Part shown: positions 50,644 through 62,764 of the stretch, piece by piece
How the letters are laid out: the number at the start of each line of letters is the position of its first letter
Numbering within the stretch: position 1 is the stretch's first letter
NCBI GenBank assembly: GCA_947000775.1
Contig: CAMQGK010000552.1
Span: forward strand, 3,703,501-3,767,500
Length of the DNA: 64,000 bases
Source: Pterois miles
Lineage: Eukaryota; Chordata; Actinopteri; Perciformes; Scorpaenidae
Reading direction: 5' to 3'
The notes under the pieces: model-generated
Seen by the model: the letters and a program-made list of their open reading frames with translations, nothing else
The model's database searches: none
Told to the model about the DNA's origin: nothing
Position numbers and translations under genes: made by a program

Positions 50644-52029
50644 CTGAAACAGAGTAAAAAAAAAAAAGATCAGAGGCTATAAATGTGTATTGATACCTTT
50701 GACAGATACTGAGACATTTTTTGTGCTTTTTGGGCATTTTCCATTACATTCGCTTTTTGTTTCTGGTTGGTGGAGCAAAACACCAGGGACCAGGACTGCA
50801 AATTCATCTCAATTACGGCAACCTGTCACCTCCTCGCTACCGAGCCACCACAGCATGTTTACCTCATATCTGTTTGGAAGCAGCAGCCACACATTGCTTC
50901 ACAAGCAATTACGCTTCAATTACAGAGGAATGATCGCAACGTCCTCTAATGAAGACGCCGCTTAACCTTCATGATTTTCGTTTTTTTACGCTCCTCTACA
51001 TCTTTCAATGCTACTACAGTACCCAGGAGGTGAATTACTTGGGATAAAATGGGATTAAATATTCTAAACTTTGATTACCAGCTTCATTAAATGAGCGTGA
51101 GCAAACTAGACTGTAAAAGCTCTGCTTTGAGATCCTCTAAGCTAATGCGTTTTTCAATCTGGAATGAGGACACCACGATTAAATCATTTCACTTCAAATA
51201 GCGAGTCCTGTGTGTATAATATATCTTTGTGTGGGTGTGCTGAGGGATCTGCTCCCCTTTTCCTATCAGACAAACATTTATTTGCTTTTGCTAAGCCAAG
51301 GCCTGGCAAGTTCATTTGCATGGCACCTTTCAAATTTCAATGTTTTGCGTAAGGCATGGCAATGCATTAAAGCATTTAAAAGACCATGAGAAGGGACAAA
51401 ATAAAACTAGACAAAAGAATAAAAGCTGGAGTGCAGTTCAATTAAAAGTCTATACTACTTAACATGGCTGTCATTAGACGGCTACCTAAATCCATGAGAT
51501 TGAATGTGTGACCTTCTGATTACAGGATGGTCTTTCACGTCACTCAGCCACCCTTAAAGACTAGAAAGCTTAAATGCCAAGACACATCCATGACAAATTA
51601 AATGTTTGCCTCGGAACGTTTTGAAACTCTGGCATAAAGGCACCAATTTGTTCTCAAGAGCCAGGTCTTTCCATCTGAGCATCTTAATTGAGGCTGTGAT
51701 ATGGATGTGGTGGAGACAAGTCTATTCATCCAAGACCCTAGAGGCCAGGAGGGAGAGAGGGAGAATGGGTGTAGCTCTGGCCGTTGCATTAAAATGATGG
51801 TCCGGCGCGAGCAAGATGCGAAGGAGGAAGCGACCAGAGGGAATCGATAATCACCGGCCAGGTCAATGGGATGGCTAAAAGCATGAGGTGTCAATGGCTA
51901 TTTAGTTCAGTGTAATAAATCACCCACTGCAAAGGAGCCAAGTGTTTGTGGGTGGGTGTGTGAGGATGTGTGTGTTTGTTTAAATGGACTTGTGCGAGTA
52001 TGTCTGCCCGGTATTTATTTGTTTTTTTT

Positions 52030-52060
52030 GGGGGGGGGGGGGGGGGTGGAGGGGGGTATT

Positions 52061-52151
<91 letters not shown>
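52030..52151. repeat. poly-G run plus (TG)n microsatellite (intron 2)
   Basis: 17 consecutive G, a second run of six G, then about 43 TG units. C-rich and CA in the ephb3 transcript. Confidence 0.95.
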
Positions 52152-52155
<4 letters not shown>

Positions 52156-52399
52156 ATATGTGTGTGTTCAGGGAGAGGTCATCCCCCTGGACATGCACCA
52201 GTGGCCAAACACTCTGAGCGCCTGCTTACCAAGCCTGAATGAATTAAGTAGGTCATGTGAAAAAAAGGGTCAAGTTTCTTGGCATCGATTTGCAACAAGA
52301 TGAATCGTTATGCGAGATTTGCGATCCGCTCCGTTTTCTCTTTGTCCTTACCAAAGCATTCCAAGATTTTCCTTTCAGATGACGATGAACACCCTTACA

Positions 52400-52640
52400 A
52401 AAACATTTAAGTCTACTTAAAATAAGAGAGTATAATTGCAGTTTACTTTTTGTGTGAAATACTTCACAAACGTATTATACGTATACTTGGCTCAAACTAA
52501 CAAGTATTCAGAAAAGAAAGAAAAAGTATACTTTGCTTATTAGCCTACTTGTACTGTACCTTTTGATTGAGATATACTTTATACTAAAGTATAGCTAAGT
52601 GTTCTTGTCTTATAGGCCTACAGAAAGGTATACTTGGCTT
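52400..52640. repeat. degenerate tatactt/aagtata repeat patch (intron 2)
   Basis: Many copies of tatactt and agtatac in both orientations over about 240 bp, for example gtatacttgg, aagtatactttg, actaaagtatagc and ggtatacttgg. Probably a decayed element with inverted internal repeats. Confidence 0.45.
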
Positions 52641-55074
52641 GTAATTGTGCTCACTTGATAGGGTCGCCTATTAAAGCGTTGTTTCTGTGACGCACCTCTT
52701 GTAGGTTCAAAGTAAGGTGACTCATGCTGTGCTGAAGGAGTTTAAGATGTCTTTATGGACAACTTTTCATTCATCAACCTCATTCATTAAATGAATTCAA
52801 GATGAACTATTAGCAACCTTGACAGGAACTAAGGTAAACTAGTATTATAAGCTTCAGTCATTAGCTGAAAGGCTGTAGCCCACACATCTTTTTTTGTGCT
52901 TTCATTTTTGTTTGTTGTTAGTATGAATAAGCTCTCCTGAGCTAATTTTGAAGACATTTTAGCTTGTTCACAACATGTTTTATCGTGCTGGGGATCTGCG
53001 AAGCAGACGGCGATGCGGTAACAATAGTTATTACCTCCACAATCTAGCTAGCTGGGCATATTGGTGGGTGTATGGTTATGAAAACCCCTGTGGGTGTCAT
53101 TCCAGGTCTGAGGAAAGCCTTGCTATGAAGTGGAATTCCCCTTTCATGACCCATCTGTTTTTGAAGGTAAATGATACAGTATATGGACAAGCACACACAA
53201 TGCAGGGAGACATAGTGAAAATCCAAGCAGCAACACAAGTGCAGCTCGAGGTAACTGTGTACATGCACACACCTACACACAGACATGCATGATGCACAGA
53301 TGCTACAGGCTATTAATACAGACAGTGAGACAACGAGATCCACATACCAAAGTGCAGACAAAGGTGAAAGAATACATGTATACACCTGTACTCACATAGT
53401 ATGTGAAGGCTGCGCCTTGCACATGTCAATAATTGAAAGTGCTCTCACAGACACACATTCACAAATGGCTTTCACACCTCTCTTTTACACCAAGAGTGGT
53501 GGCATTAATAGTAGCACTTATACGGTGGTTGTCTCTGGATTCACTATGTTTGTAGCTTTATGCTTAAGGCTTTATCTGTATGTGTTGTGCAACTGTGTGA
53601 AAAAAAAAAAAAAAAAAAACACTGATTCAGACTCGATTGGACAGCATCCCTGGCAGAGTGTGTGTCGTCTGTTTGTGAGTGGGTCTTGTTCTAAGATTTT
53701 TTTTTCCTTAAAAATCTTGTTTCTCTCTTATATGCCGTCTCCCTCTCTCTGCGTAGATATTTCTGTTGATTTTACTTAATCTCAGTCTCGCTGCTGTTCC
53801 CCTCCCATCCAACTCTCGCTGCACATTGTTTGTCATCTCAACCACTGTATTGGCTCCTCTTAAACACTCATGACAAACAGGCTGCGATGCTCCCGTTGCA
53901 AGACCTCAAAAGCATATGAATAAACGTATGCACAGTATGTTTGTGCATAAAGACAGAGAAGAGACACCAGGGAGGATCAGTTGAAAGATAACTCAGGGAC
54001 AACCACCGTCTGTGGCACATTCTGCCACAAAACAAAAAAGACAAAAAAGGCAGGGTGGAAACTCATCTCCTGTCTTTTGGTTGGTGAGATGGGAAATCTG
54101 GGGTGCTAAAGGCTCTCCACTGTATGTATCTATTGAAAAGGAGCATCTGTTGCGGTTTTGCTAGGAAAAGAAACAGGGAGGTGTTCTGCATAGGACCGGT
54201 GGGAGCACTGCTGTTGTATTGTATCTTAATGGGGGGGTGGGGGGTGCAATGGGGAAGGAGGGCATGGAAAGCTGTGAGGGCGTTTGTCCTGCTGATTGTT
54301 GCAGCTGATGTGGCTAGTGTGTCTAGCTTCATTAGTGCTTAGTTACTCGGAAGTAAAGGAAGGGGAGAGTGAGGAAGGTGGGTGACTTCGAACAGCTGGG
54401 GTGGAATGTCCCTGCAAAGTGCGGGGTACAAACAAAATATCAAAAAAATGTGGGGCCCACCTTTGAAAACACAAGGGCCAAGTCAGAGGGCCGCACAAAG
54501 GCGAGGGGAGGACCGCTGAGGGCCTTTGAAGTGTAGCTGAGGAGGGGTCAAGACTCTTTCTGCTCCTATTTTGGCCATTGTGGGGACCACATGGGAAAGC
54601 AAGATGGGGCTGTCACTGGCACTTTGTGTGTGGTAGATTTGGATGCCGGGGCGTGCAATGGGTCAACGGCAAGAGATATTTTAGCATTTAAGAGGTTAGT
54701 TCATGAGGAAACTGGCGTTTTTACGTGCACTGGGGACATCTGTGACTGGGCGGGTCAGTGAAATTGGATTGCAGTGCATCTTTTTCTGCTTGTTAAAAAG
54801 TGCAACATGTTGAATCCCAAAACATATCCTGTTGAATGATTTGCAGATGAAGGTGTGCAGGACTATTAGTAACATTTTACAGGTCTGCAAATTTCATGGT
54901 AACACTTGTACCCCTTGAATACAAGCATAGAGTCAAAGTTACTGTTCGCACATGAACATATGTATATGTGAATTTAAATTCTAAATACAAATCCAGTTAC
55001 GTTGCATACACAATGCTCTCTTCTCTTCCACCATCTGTGTCGCCATTAATAAATCAGTCTTACAAGGCATGCAA

Positions 55075-55099
55075 ACACACACACACACACACACACACA
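55075..55099. repeat. (CA)n beside exon 2 donor
   Basis: About 12 CA units on the plus strand, that is (UG)n in the ephb3 pre-mRNA, starting 23 nt after the exon 2 donor. Confidence 0.95.
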
Positions 55100-55122
55100 T
55101 TCATACTGCACAGTGAGCTCAC

Positions 55123-55187
55123 CCCGGTCTCAGGGTGCGCAGTCCAGGCTAATTCTGTCGTGGCCCACTTCGTGTCCATCAGCGTCT
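55123..55187 (-). CDS. ephb3: ephb3 exon 2 (start of mature ectodomain)
   Basis: 65 bp, the usual Eph exon 2 length. The acceptor reads ttcacag before AG-ACG and the donor is GGG|gtgagc. It encodes ETLMDTKWATTELAWTAHPE then TG; the first Glu is split with the unseen exon 1. This is the N-terminal strand of the ephrin-binding domain and closely matches the human EPHB3 start ETLMDTKW. A TG-repeat tract begins 23 nt into the intron on the transcribed strand. Confidence 0.95.
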
Positions 55188-58100
55188 CTGTGAACGGAAG
55201 CAAAGGAAGAAGACAACCAGGTCAGACAAAGAGGAACAGGGCGACAGGGGAGATCAATAGAACTTTCAATAGTTTTGCAACAGTGTCATAAAACTTGTAA
55301 AATGAACCGCGGGAAGAGATAAGAGGCTTTGACCAACGTTGTTCTCAGATAACTGGGTGAATAACTGAATGGCAGAAAGCGCGGGCTTTACAGCGATATT
55401 AGATTCAATTAGACAAAGAAGCGCTGTGTGTCTGTGTGTGACAGGAAGGCCGAGAGACGGCGAGGCTGCAGAGATCTAGGTGGGTGATCTGTGAGGTACT
55501 GTGTGACATTTTACTGCGGCTCCTCGTCTGGCTAATTAGTCTCAATTAGACGGTTGCTTTTTATACAGGGGGAAAGGAAACAACAGTGAGCCTCGCTAAG
55601 AAACAGTTCCGCTTCCCACAGGGCACTGCGACACACACACACACACTTGATCTAACACCCAAACACATACAGCGAGCAACAGGTTGTAAAACTCCACAAG
55701 ATATATAACCCAACAGAAGGCTTGAATGAAGAGGGGGGTTATAAAGTTTAGGTGTCACAAAAGAGGAGCTCTTGAGTGGAACAGAGGTCAAAACACTTCA
55801 GTTGGATTCAGTCTCTGTCAATACTTGAATACTTTTACGCCTGTCTCTTGGCACACATGAAAACACACACATGTACACGATACACACAAAATGGCGGACA
55901 GGGATCTCTCCAGCATATCCCTTCTTTTCTCCTCTTAGCTTTTCACGCTTTCGTTTCTCCTGGCAAAGACGATGGGCTTTGTGAGAGCAGGGAAGGAACA
56001 CTATAAAATGTTGAGTCTTTTACTACCTGGCGCTCAAGGCGCAGTGTGCAGCCACCGTTATTATCTCAACCGCTGTGCTGTTCTACAAGATAGTAAAAGA
56101 TGATGAAACGCCACTGCCAGATAGTGAGCTTGAGCCGTCCCTGGTCATGGGAGGAACAAGTGCGAGATGTTCTATTGTTCCCGCTTCAGCCCATTTTGCT
56201 TCCACCATCTCTGACTCAGTCTTTCTTCTTTCGCCTGGTAAGCTGACAGGAAACGGGACTTGGGAGGAAAATAAAAGAGTAAACCCCAGGATTTCAGCCC
56301 CCCCTCCCCAAATACCTGCTGCCACCGCTGCTGCATTCAAGAGCACAAGCGGTGACAAAAACCCTCAAACTCAGAGACCCTTTGTGAATTATATCTAGCT
56401 CTGTGGAGGCGACATGCTCCTACAGCTGGGAATTCCCACTGAATTCCACCCCCTCGTGCTCTGAGTGACAGCGTCCCTGACGTGCGTGCGCCTATTACAC
56501 CTGTGAGAAAACATGACTTGCAAGAGAGTTCCTGCCAAAGGGAAATATCTTCCTGTGCTAAAAAAACCCACATTTTTTTCAACAAATCACAAATTCAGTC
56601 TGCTTTTGCGAGAGAGAGAGAGCTCTCTTTGTAACCAGATGCAATGAGCCACGTTTGTCTCCTGAGCAAACAAGGGCCTACTAGTGTTGTGTTTTCATCT
56701 CCGAAACTGTGTCAGCATAATTTAGCTGCGGGACTTCCCCTGACTCACACCACGACAGTGTGATTTGGGACCTGTTACCGACGGCTACGTAGGCAGGTAT
56801 AAGCTGGTGTGGTTGAAATTATACACCTCCACCGCCTGGTGTTTATTATTATGACTGGGCTGTGTGTGTATGGCTGCGTTGGCTTGTCATTAGAGCTGAC
56901 CTTGCTGAAAATGACAACGCAGTGAAACACAATGACAGACGGGGGGTGTCAAACAGGGGAGAGGAAAGAACGAGAGCCGGAGAGCAGAGAGAGAGATATG
57001 CAAAACACTCACAGATGTGCAGTCTGACTCAGTAGTTTAGACAGTGGATCATTCGGGAGTGCATGTGCAGCACTAACCCTTTGCTTCTCAATGCATCTGC
57101 ATTGTTGAACATCACCGGGTCTGCATGTGTGTATGTGGGAGTGTAATTGTGCGCATGTGTGTATTCGGTGCAAAGCTCTGTATTGTGCCCAAAGTGGAGC
57201 ACCAATCCGGAGTCAATGGGCCAGAGCAAAAGCACTGAATGACCCCGACCTCACCCGGCTGCTCCCTCTCTGTCCGTGTGAGCATGCGGGTGGCTGTTAT
57301 GCTCATTTGTCTTTGCAAACCATGTTTATGTGTGTAAATAACACATTTAGCCAATGGTAGCACACTGCAATATTCATGACTGTGCAACAAATCCAGACAC
57401 CTGCACAGTCACACACACAATAAGGAAAACATAACAAAGCAGAATAAAGTGCTATATGCCCACGCACAAGGCAACCGTTTCTGTGTGCCAGACTGACAAA
57501 ACCCTGTGCTACATGGATGATAAAGGATGAGAGAGACAGATTAAAGAGGGACAGGTATTTTTTTTTTTTTAAAGCAAACAACCTCTGAAAGCTTCTAAGA
57601 CCATGCTGGCGGCTTGCCTAATGGGCCTGGTCGACAGAGAGAGAAAGGAAAAATAGACAGAAAGAAAACCAGAAGGACGAGTTGAGGGAGAAACAGCCAT
57701 TGTGTGACTATTAGATCCTCCCCTGTACACACACAGAGTGCTCTCATTTGCCTTTTTGCACTATATGTTTCACCCTTCCAACTCCTGGAACTGTAAAATA
57801 AATGAGAGATTGTAGGTTGGAGGGGAGACAGAGTAAATCAGGCAAATGAACATGCAAATTTACTGCCATTAAATACACAGAGAGTAAGAGTGAAGCATGC
57901 AGATGTGGGAGGTAGCACTGGATCAGGATACACAGATGCACTAAGGCTGTTTAATCCATCTTCCTTGCACGCACTCTCACTTTTTTCTCATTTGTTTTCC
58001 AATCTCTTTCTCATCATCCCTGTGAAACGATGGATAATTCCCTGTCGTTTCGCCTTCTCCATCTCTTTCTCTTCATCTTATCTCTCACTTTCTCCAACGA

Positions 58101-58219
58101 CTTCCTCTTTCTCTCGGAAGTGAAAGCTTTGACCTCTTTTCGTTTGTCTTCATCCTCTTCCCTCCTCCTTTTTCTTGCAGATCTCTATATCCACGCTTGT
58201 GTTTTCACGCTGTGCCATG

Positions 58220-58385
58220 ATGGATGTTGACGCGCGGGGGTACGGGGGAATGTTTTTCAACCTCCCGCCGCTCGCGAAGACTATTCAATTAGAGAGTCGC
58301 TGTTTGAGTAACCTGAGTATCGCTTTTAGTAAAGTGTTATTTATGATCGAGGTCAAATGCACCTGGGATTAGCGTAACAAACGTT
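58220..58385. promoter_or_regulatory. candidate regulatory block in intron 1
   Basis: CpG-containing (gacgcgcggg, ccgccgctcgcgaag) followed by tattcaattagag and gggattagcg. Non-repetitive. Possible intronic enhancer, inferred from composition and motifs only. Confidence 0.25.
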
Positions 58386-58611
58386 GGGGGTGGAGGGGGG
58401 GTTGTGTTTTGAGCTTTTTGTTTTCTCTGCGAACTCTGATCGTGTGAGGAAAAAATTGCAGAAATACAAACAGGCTCGGAGAGATCATGAAGGCACGTAC
58501 ATGCACACGCACACACATGCAAAACCAACCCCTAAACTCTAATCCCGTAATGACAGGGCAGGCCTAATAACAGGGGAGGGCACTGAAGCATTCGTCCCTA
58601 TGGCCGCATCC

Positions 58612-58667
<56 letters not shown>

Positions 58668-58686
58668 CACACACGCACACACACAC
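58612..58686. repeat. (CA)n microsatellite (intron 1)
   Basis: About 37 CA units with two GC interruptions. Confidence 0.95.
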
Positions 58687-59621
58687 AGTTACAAGCCTCT
58701 TAAAATATTTCTTTGTTCAAACAAGCAGACTTCTTAAAGAAAGGGAAAAGGCCCAAAAGGGGAAGAAAGGCTATTATTGAGAGGGAGGAATGTGTAGTCG
58801 TTTCTCAGGAATAAGTCCTCGGGTGGCGTGGAGCAGACAGGTGAGGGATTTAGCTTGGATCTCGCCGCGACTGCTTTGAGCTTTTTAGCATGCGTGTCTT
58901 TGTTAGCGTGACCCCGCCAGATGACAACTGAAAGATAACCAAACACTGAGGGAACGAAAAGATGTGTTTGACAACTTTGGAGACGCAGAGCTAAGTCTGA
59001 AATGTTAAAAAGCTGCTTCCTGTTAGCTCAGTTTTCCTGCTATAAGCACAAAACGTATCATTCTAGCATTAACTGCCATATTAATAAAACATGATGACAG
59101 CGGGTAAAAAAGTAATGAAAAAAAAAAAAAAAACTTTAACCCCCCCCCATGACTCCTTCCCTGAAATCCTTCCCTTCAGGCAACTCCACTAGTTAATTAT
59201 CTGCTCCCCACCTCTCCTCCGAGTTGCTTTTGTTGTTTTCTCCTACAGTCAAACAGACCCAAGCACATGGCAACCTGGCATGGGGTAGCCACTCCATTAA
59301 AATACTATGCCGTCTGGTTGCCAAACACTTGAGCCTCTGTTTAGCCACAGAAACAGTGAAATGTGTCAACACCAAGAGCAAGGACCCCACGCTCGACTTA
59401 TTAGCGCTATTAGCCTGATTGCTTTCTGCTCTATCTTTTGTTGCCTCTGCTTTTGTCATCCAGAGAAAAGAGGAAGAGAGACAGGAAAAAAAAAGCGAGC
59501 AGGAGAGGAGAGATGCTATTCAAATTCAAATAGTCCTGGCAGCCTTTTTGCCTTTGTGCAGGGCCAGAGTGCGATGATTAGGAGAAGTCCCCCTCCATTT
59601 TATGGCGAGACCTCCCCTTCG

Positions 59622-59656
<35 letters not shown>
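59622..59656. repeat. (CA)n microsatellite (intron 1)
   Basis: About 17 CA units. Confidence 0.9.
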
Positions 59657-59660
<4 letters not shown>

Positions 59661-60598
59661 CACGGTAATTGGTTGCTGCGACATGGACAGGCCAAGGAGG
59701 TGATTCCTCTGTGGAATTCCTGAGCGGACTCGCCTCTCACACCCCTCCTCCCCATCGACACACTCACAAATACTTCACCCCGCGAGCACTCACTGTCAGT
59801 CATCCCACAATGGCTGTCACACAATAGGTTTGTCCCGTGTGTGCACGCTAACAGGGTTACGCCGTCGATGCCTCGGACATAAGCTCTCTTTCCACCTGTC
59901 TTTCTCCCTTCTTATTTTTTTCTCCAGACTCTTTCCTCTCCCACTAACTCTTATATCATTTCTCCCCGTCTAATGAACATCAGTCTTTGCTCTGTGTGCT
60001 GGTCGCCCGGCCCCTGCCTTAGTCGCCGGGCCCCTGCCCCTCAATTATTTTCCCCTAATCAAAAGATACCTTGGGGCTGAATGCAATTTGGGTTGTAACA
60101 GCACGCCATTTCTTTTTTTTTTTTTTTGTCCATCTTCTTGGCTCATCTTGTCTGCAGAGGCATTATCTGACAAGCAGCTCTTGCCTGATGACTCTGGGAT
60201 TTGTGATAAATATACACAACACTGTTCTTCGTCTGTTGGAGGCTTTGAGGGAGCAGAGCAGTTGGAAACGCGTTAATCGCGTTGAGGACATTGTGTGCCA
60301 GCTGCTTTTTGAAATATATGTTTGAGCGTGTGTGTGTTGCCCGCAATAACTTAAGAGTGCATTGCCTTTTTTCGAGGGCTCCTGAAGTCTAGTCTAGTTC
60401 CTGTACTGCCGTCGATGGACTGGGCCTCTTTGTCTTTACCCCCTTCCCTTTTTTTTCTTCTTTCTCTCACTCACTCCCCGTCTTTCTCTCATCTACCCCT
60501 CCCTATCCCCTTCTCTCACTAACTCCCCTAATTACAAAGCACAGAGGATCTGACGAACAGGTAGCCCTAAGGGCAGCTGTCTACAAAACCAGGTGTGC

Positions 60599-60601
<3 letters not shown>

Positions 60602-60645
<44 letters not shown>
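60602..60645. repeat. (TG)n microsatellite (intron 1)
   Basis: About 22 uninterrupted TG units. Confidence 0.9.
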
Positions 60646-60650
<5 letters not shown>

Positions 60651-60909
60651 TCTGCGTGCGCATGTCTGGCCTTTCGAAGCCGACATGAGTGATCATACGT
60701 GTGCCTGCGTCAAGTCATCGATGTATGTAAGTGGTTGAAACTTGATCTTCTGATTTGTCACTGTGGCTTTTACCCTCTGTACGTCTCAGGATTCGTCTCT
60801 CGAATGTTTGCCACTTAGGAATTCAACTTATTTTTCACTTAGTGTCTAATAGGTGAAGTCTCACTAACTACAAAGCCCCCCCCCCCCCCCCCAAACTCCT
60901 TTTTGTGCT

Positions 60910-61380
60910 TGTGAACCATGGATGTATTAAGAGAACTGGATGTTAGATTTGCTCAGGGGCGCATGATGCCAAAATGGCTCAACTTCTGACTGGAAAAGTA
61001 CCCGGATCTTCCGACGATCTTCCACATTCATTGGGCCCATCGAGCAGGAGCAGTGGTGCCCCCCCAGTCACATGGCTTGGTCACATTGTCACAGCCATCA
61101 TGGTGCTTGTAGGTCTCATTCACATAAAAGGAGATGGGGAAATAACTCTAGATTCGGCTTATTATTATTTACAACTTTTAGGCTCTAATAATTTAAATAA
61201 GGGATATTCAAGTGTTCATACTGGGACGTCGATTTTCCTCAAAAAACAGACGTCTCTTTCCTAATGTGAGTCTATGGGAAAAAGTCTTTTTAGGCCCAAT
61301 GGCATCACATGACGGACATGGAAGTTGTATTGCCACCGTTTGGCCACTATGAAAATTGTGATCAGCGACCGGTGCTCTTC
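60910..61380. mobile_element. putative dispersed repeat (intron 1)
   Basis: Contains accatggatgtattaagaga, ggaaaagtacccggatcttc and tgagtctatgggaaaaagtc, phrases I associate with dispersed percomorph repeats. The 96-codon open frame inside has no recognisable domain. Family and limits uncertain. Confidence 0.35.
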
Positions 61381-62728
61381 CTAGGAGTTTTTTCTTTTTT
61401 CATCTTCCTAGTTAACCACCCAATTCCTCATCCTGCCCGAGACCCGCCATTCACAGCTGTGTGCATTGTCCCATCGGTTTATTGAATGGCTCTGTGTTCT
61501 GTTGCTATTGAACCAGTCACAGCCCCTTCCTCAACACTACTGACAACAGAACACATACACACATTCACGGTTTGGGGGGGGGGGGGGGCATTAGCACTTG
61601 TTTTATTGGCTACTTACTGTCTGACACAAGCACTTTAGATTACCTCCAAAAATCCAATTCTGGAAAGGTTCAATGGGAAACCTCGATAGTGTGAATGTAT
61701 GCATTTTGTCAGGAGTGCCATCTTTGCTCCTTTTTAGTGTACCTCAATCTAATCAGCAAATTTTTTTTTGTCGTTGCTTGCCTTTTAGATGAAAGTAGTG
61801 ATGTTAGAACAGCATGGCAGTTTGCCCAAGACTTTAATTTCCAGCTGAATGACATGGCGTTCTCAGCCGAATCCTTGAGCTATAGCTTTGAACCTGCAAC
61901 CTTTCAGTTACTGCTTCATTTCCCATACTGTGAGAGCTGCACTTAACATTTTGCTCTCAGAAGGGATTTCGAGCGCCTTTTGTTCACCGTCCCATAGCAT
62001 TCCACATTTATCTTTGTGCCTCTGCCTGCTCCTTTACTCAAAACATACTCAGCAGCAGTCTTTACATATGTCTGTGTGTATGTTGCTTCTGCAAACCTGC
62101 TGATGCAGACTATGGTGACTTAATAACAGAATTCTTGGCCTTGTCCTTTTTCTTTTTTAACAACCGTGCTTCCCTGAGTGATGTCAAGTTTACTAGGTTT
62201 CATTCCTCCTCTTAAAGAATCATCCCAGACCCTGCTGAGATGTTTGGCCTTGTCACATGAAGATAATTAAGGCTGCTGGTACTTGAAGTCACCTCTCACT
62301 GGTAACCAAGCATGGGGCCACATATTTGATGCTGACTTCATGTAAAATGGAAACATAACTCCCACAATTGCAGTAAACAAGCATCTCTTCCCTTTTGTGT
62401 TTTTCCGTAAATTGAAAAAGGTCCTAAAAGAAGTCAGACGTGAGTAATAATCAACCAAGTATTGCTTTGTTGTTACATTGCTTTTATAAGGTTTGATGTC
62501 ATATTCACTGCTTACGTTTCATGTTGGACAGGCATGGTCCTAATTTGCAAATGCTTATGTTAAGGGCATCAGGTCTGCCTGTGTTTAACCACCAGCAGGA
62601 AACGGGCACAGGACCAGATTTCTGTAGGGACACGGGATGTTTACATCACCTACCAGGGAAACTATTGCCTCAACCTTTACTATAAATGAAGCAATTTGTC
62701 ATTCACAACCCTTCCTGGAAATTCTCCA

Positions 62729-62729
<1 letters not shown>

Positions 62730-62762
<33 letters not shown>
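62730..62762. repeat. (CT)n microsatellite (intron 1)
   Basis: About 16 CT units. Confidence 0.9.

Positions 62763-62764
<2 letters not shown>

Larger units (their letters stand above)
50644..55122 (-). other. ephb3 intron 2
   Basis: 4.5 kb without a supportable exon. It contains a TG repeat close to the donor (55075-55099), a poly-G run plus long TG repeat (52030-52151), a stretch rich in tatactt/aagtata (52400-52640) and a poly-A tract at 53601-53619. Short open frames here have no recognisable similarity. Confidence 0.8.

Noticed and set aside
51956..52303. 115-codon open frame rich in Cys-Val
   Set aside because: Translation of the poly-G/TG tract in intron 2.
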